The notes under the pieces were generated by a model. It was not told where the DNA came from and ran no database searches. It was given only the letters and a program-made list of their open reading frames with translations. This document shows, one piece after another, positions 6,456-7,805 of a stretch of 7,805 bases of DNA; within the stretch, counting starts at the first letter, position 1; each line of letters begins with the position of its first letter. The position numbers and the translations under genes are program-made. The stretch lies in the NCBI GenBank assembly GCA_002348585.1, contig DEBO01000129.1, positions 1-7,805 on the forward strand, given 5' to 3'. This DNA is from Alphaproteobacteria bacterium UBA2954. GTDB taxonomy: Bacteria > Pseudomonadota > Alphaproteobacteria > Puniceispirillales > Puniceispirillaceae.

Positions 6456-7037
6456 TTATTTGAATATATCTCTGTTTTCTGAAACAAAAGTCTCAAGCTC
6501 AATTAGGCATTGAGATAATTCAATAATTCCCTTCTCGCTAAACCCAAGGTAAATATTTTTTTTGTTTTCAATGATTGAAAAACATTGATCGACTGGTATT
6601 TCCTCAGCCAAGTCAGGGTACTTAAAAATAGATTTCTTCTTAAAAAGAACCTTAAAGTCATCCGGTTTTGATTGGTCAATGTCAATCATGGTGACATTGA
6701 ACTTTTTACCTTTGAATTTCTTCGGAAAAAAATCGACACCATAATTGTTACAGTATTCTATCGTTTCATCTCGAAGCTCGTATCGATGACAAAGAAGCTT
6801 TCTGGAGCGTGGGGCAAAAGCAAAAGTCAAACTTGATCCTTCATCGAACAAGTGCTGAACTATTCTGTAAAATGGCTTTCCTATTGATGATGCACAAATC
6901 TTAGTAAACTCAAAGTCCTCTGTGCTATCTTTTATATATTCCTCGCAGTATGCGTAAGTTTTATTCGTAGCCGTGAAGGCGATTGCAAGTGCTATCGCCA
7001 AAGTCAGCATCCTGCAAACTTTACCAATTTCAAACAT
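6456..7037 (-). CDS. Hypothetical exported protein with six cysteines
   Basis: I do not recognise this 193-residue protein. It starts with a signal-peptide pattern: a short Lys/Arg-containing stretch (GKVCRM), a hydrophobic core (LTLAIALAIAFTA) and a likely type I cleavage after TYA at residue 29. The mature part would hold six cysteines (31, 48, 83, 96, 152, 177), enough for three disulfides in the periplasm or outside the cell. It is rich in Lys, Phe and Ile, with no transmembrane helix after the signal. The ATG at 7037 is kept because the next in-frame Met (residue 10) would drop the basic residues a signal peptide needs; its ribosome site is weak (AGAGAA). It lies 12 bases after the stop of the 225-residue exported protein and surely shares its transcript. 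The DNA is AT-rich (21 of 60 G/C at 6661-6720 by hand count), unlike the metabolic genes to the left, which suggests a different origin or weak codon selection. Confidence 0.75.
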   Translation of the reverse strand: MFEIGKVCRMLTLAIALAIAFTATNKTYAYCEEYIKDSTEDFEFTKICASSIGKPFYRIVQHLFDEGSSLTFAFAPRSRKLLCHRYELRDETIEYCNNYGVDFFPKKFKGKKFNVTMIDIDQSKPDDFKVLFKKKSIFKYPDLAEEIPVDQCFSIIENKKNIYLGFSEKGIIELSQCLIELETFVSENRDIFK

Positions 7038-7049
7038 TGCTATTTTTCT

Positions 7050-7727
7050 CTAAAAATCCTTGGCAATGGAGCTCTTTTTAGAATAGCTCTTCACTTCATT
7101 TATTTTTGAAGTGCTTTTACTTCCGCCACCGCTGGAATTATTCCCTGAGCTCGAAACTGGCGCATCGCCACGTGCAACTTCTTTCTTAATCGTTTGTTTA
7201 GCATCGGCGGCAGCTGCAGATAATTCTGGTTTCCAACCTGCAACAACTACGACCAATTTTTGGCTTTTATCAACGCATTCACCTAAATTGACTATGCCAC
7301 TCAGTACCGCTGAAGTGTTGCTTGCCATGGTTTCTACCATAGAACCAATTTCTTCGGCGACCCCGCTAGTGTTGTTCTCACCGTCTGTCTGTTCGATTTC
7401 GTTTGTAAGGTCACTTGTTAAGTCAGCAGCATTAAAATCTTCTTTCATAAATCGGGCAAACTCAGCTTTTGCTCGCATGAATGCCTTCTTCTTTGCTTTC
7501 CTAACAAGACTACTTTTCGGAGCAATAAAGCCGGCTTCGCCAGCCATCAAAAAGGCTCTTATTTTTCCTGTCTCAGGGTCTTTCCTATATGAAACCCCAG
7601 ATGAAGTTGTTTCCATATCATTCATTAGTGCATCGCAATCAGCCCAAGCAACTGATGTCGATACTAACAAAGCGGAAAGGGTTGAGACTAATATTTTTGA
7701 TATTTTAGGCATGTTATTACCAGTCAT
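7050..7727 (-). CDS. Hypothetical exported protein with Ala/Lys helix and Ser/Gly/Lys tail
   Basis: This 225-residue protein has a clear signal peptide (MPKISKILVSTLSALLVSTSVAWA) with type I cleavage expected after AWA at residue 29. The Cys at 31 is not in a lipobox, because Asp precedes it, so it is probably not a lipoprotein. Residues 75-98 form an Ala/Lys-rich helix (KAFMRAKAEFARFMKEDF), a Glu/Asp-rich stretch follows (105-130), and a strand-like segment, LVVVVAGWKPE, sits at 158-168. The tail from about 190 is low-complexity Ser/Gly/Asn/Lys. The helix followed by a short hydrophobic strand vaguely recalls LPP20/FlgT-type surface domains, but I would not assign that family by eye. The two cysteines (31 and 151) may pair. 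The ATG at 7727 has a good GAGGAG ribosome site ten bases upstream; the ATG at 7712 is an alternative that would avoid overlap with the preceding gene. It is followed by the six-cysteine protein 12 bases on, so the two may work together in the envelope. Confidence 0.75.
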   Translation of the reverse strand: MTGNNMPKISKILVSTLSALLVSTSVAWADCDALMNDMETTSSGVSYRKDPETGKIRAFLMAGEAGFIAPKSSLVRKAKKKAFMRAKAEFARFMKEDFNAADLTSDLTNEIEQTDGENNTSGVAEEIGSMVETMASNTSAVLSGIVNLGECVDKSQKLVVVVAGWKPELSAAAADAKQTIKKEVARGDAPVSSSGNNSSGGGSKSTSKINEVKSYSKKSSIAKDF

Positions 7728-7805
7728 TTTTTACGCTCTCCTCTAATTTTTTCATACTTTCGTCAGCCCGCTTTTCGGCATCTCTAACGTTTTTTGTATC
7801 ATCCG
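7717..7805 (-). CDS. C-terminal end of an unknown charged, probably helical protein
   Basis: On the minus strand from the window edge, one frame reads 28 residues, DDTKNVRDAEKRADESMK then KLEESVKNDW, ending at TAA (7719-7717). The mix of Lys, Glu, Asp and Ala suggests an amphipathic helix or coiled coil. The stop overlaps the start of the 225-residue exported protein by 11 bases, and that gene's GAGGAG ribosome site lies inside this coding end, the usual pattern of a tight operon. The other two frames also stop within this stretch, but one is open for 17 codons, so coding is inferred from composition and overlap. Nothing can be said about function. Confidence 0.5.
   Translation of the reverse strand, partial: DDTKNVRDAEKRADESMKKLEESVKNDW

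Noticed and set aside
7625..7645. A lipobox in the 225-residue exported protein
   Set aside because: The residue before Cys31 is Asp, which does not fit the Leu-Ala/Ser-Gly/Ala-Cys pattern; AWA followed by Asp fits type I cleavage.
7111..7746. A 211-residue open frame on the plus strand, opposite the 225-residue exported protein
   Set aside because: It is antisense to a gene with a signal peptide and a good ribosome site. Its own translation is low-complexity, with no recognisable domain or start signal.

Overview
The window looks like part of a proteobacterial chromosome, most likely a marine-type alphaproteobacterium. That placement rests on the protein families, moderate GC and tight gene packing, with no rRNA or other marker to confirm it. 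Most of it (about 1-6396) is one metabolic locus. A co-directional minus-strand run reads, in transcription order: a CaiB/BaiF-type CoA-transferase (5461-4334), an acyl-CoA dehydrogenase (4337-3180), a zinc alcohol dehydrogenase (3088-2012), an NAD-type aldehyde dehydrogenase (1964-489) and the N-terminal part of a BisC/DMSO-reductase-family molybdenum enzyme (474 to the left edge). A crotonase-type enoyl-CoA hydratase (5599-6396) diverges from the head of this run, so the short 5462-5598 gap should hold both promoters.

The enzymes form a readable sequence of steps. The alcohol dehydrogenase makes an aldehyde, the aldehyde dehydrogenase makes an acid, the CoA-transferase activates it without ATP, the acyl-CoA dehydrogenase introduces a double bond, and the hydratase adds water. 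The substrate cannot be read from sequence. Two clues are useful. The acyl-CoA dehydrogenase lacks the usual C-terminal catalytic Glu and carries the isovaleryl/long-chain-type Glu instead. The last gene encodes an S- or N-oxide reductase, which hints at a sulfur- or nitrogen-containing substrate or an oxidised by-product. No acyl-CoA ligase, hydroxyacyl-CoA dehydrogenase, thiolase, regulator or transporter lies in the window.

From about 6456 to the right edge the character changes. The DNA is more AT-rich in places: by hand count 16 of 60 bases are G/C at 6541-6600, against 33 of 60 at 2521-2580. It carries a compact minus-strand set of three genes: the C-terminal end of a charged, probably helical protein, a 225-residue exported protein with a Ser/Gly/Lys tail, and a 193-residue exported protein with six cysteines after the predicted cleavage site. 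None has a function I can assign. This set converges on the hydratase gene across a 59-base gap and is the least explained part of the window.

I saw no tRNA, rRNA, CRISPR array, insertion sequence or attachment site.
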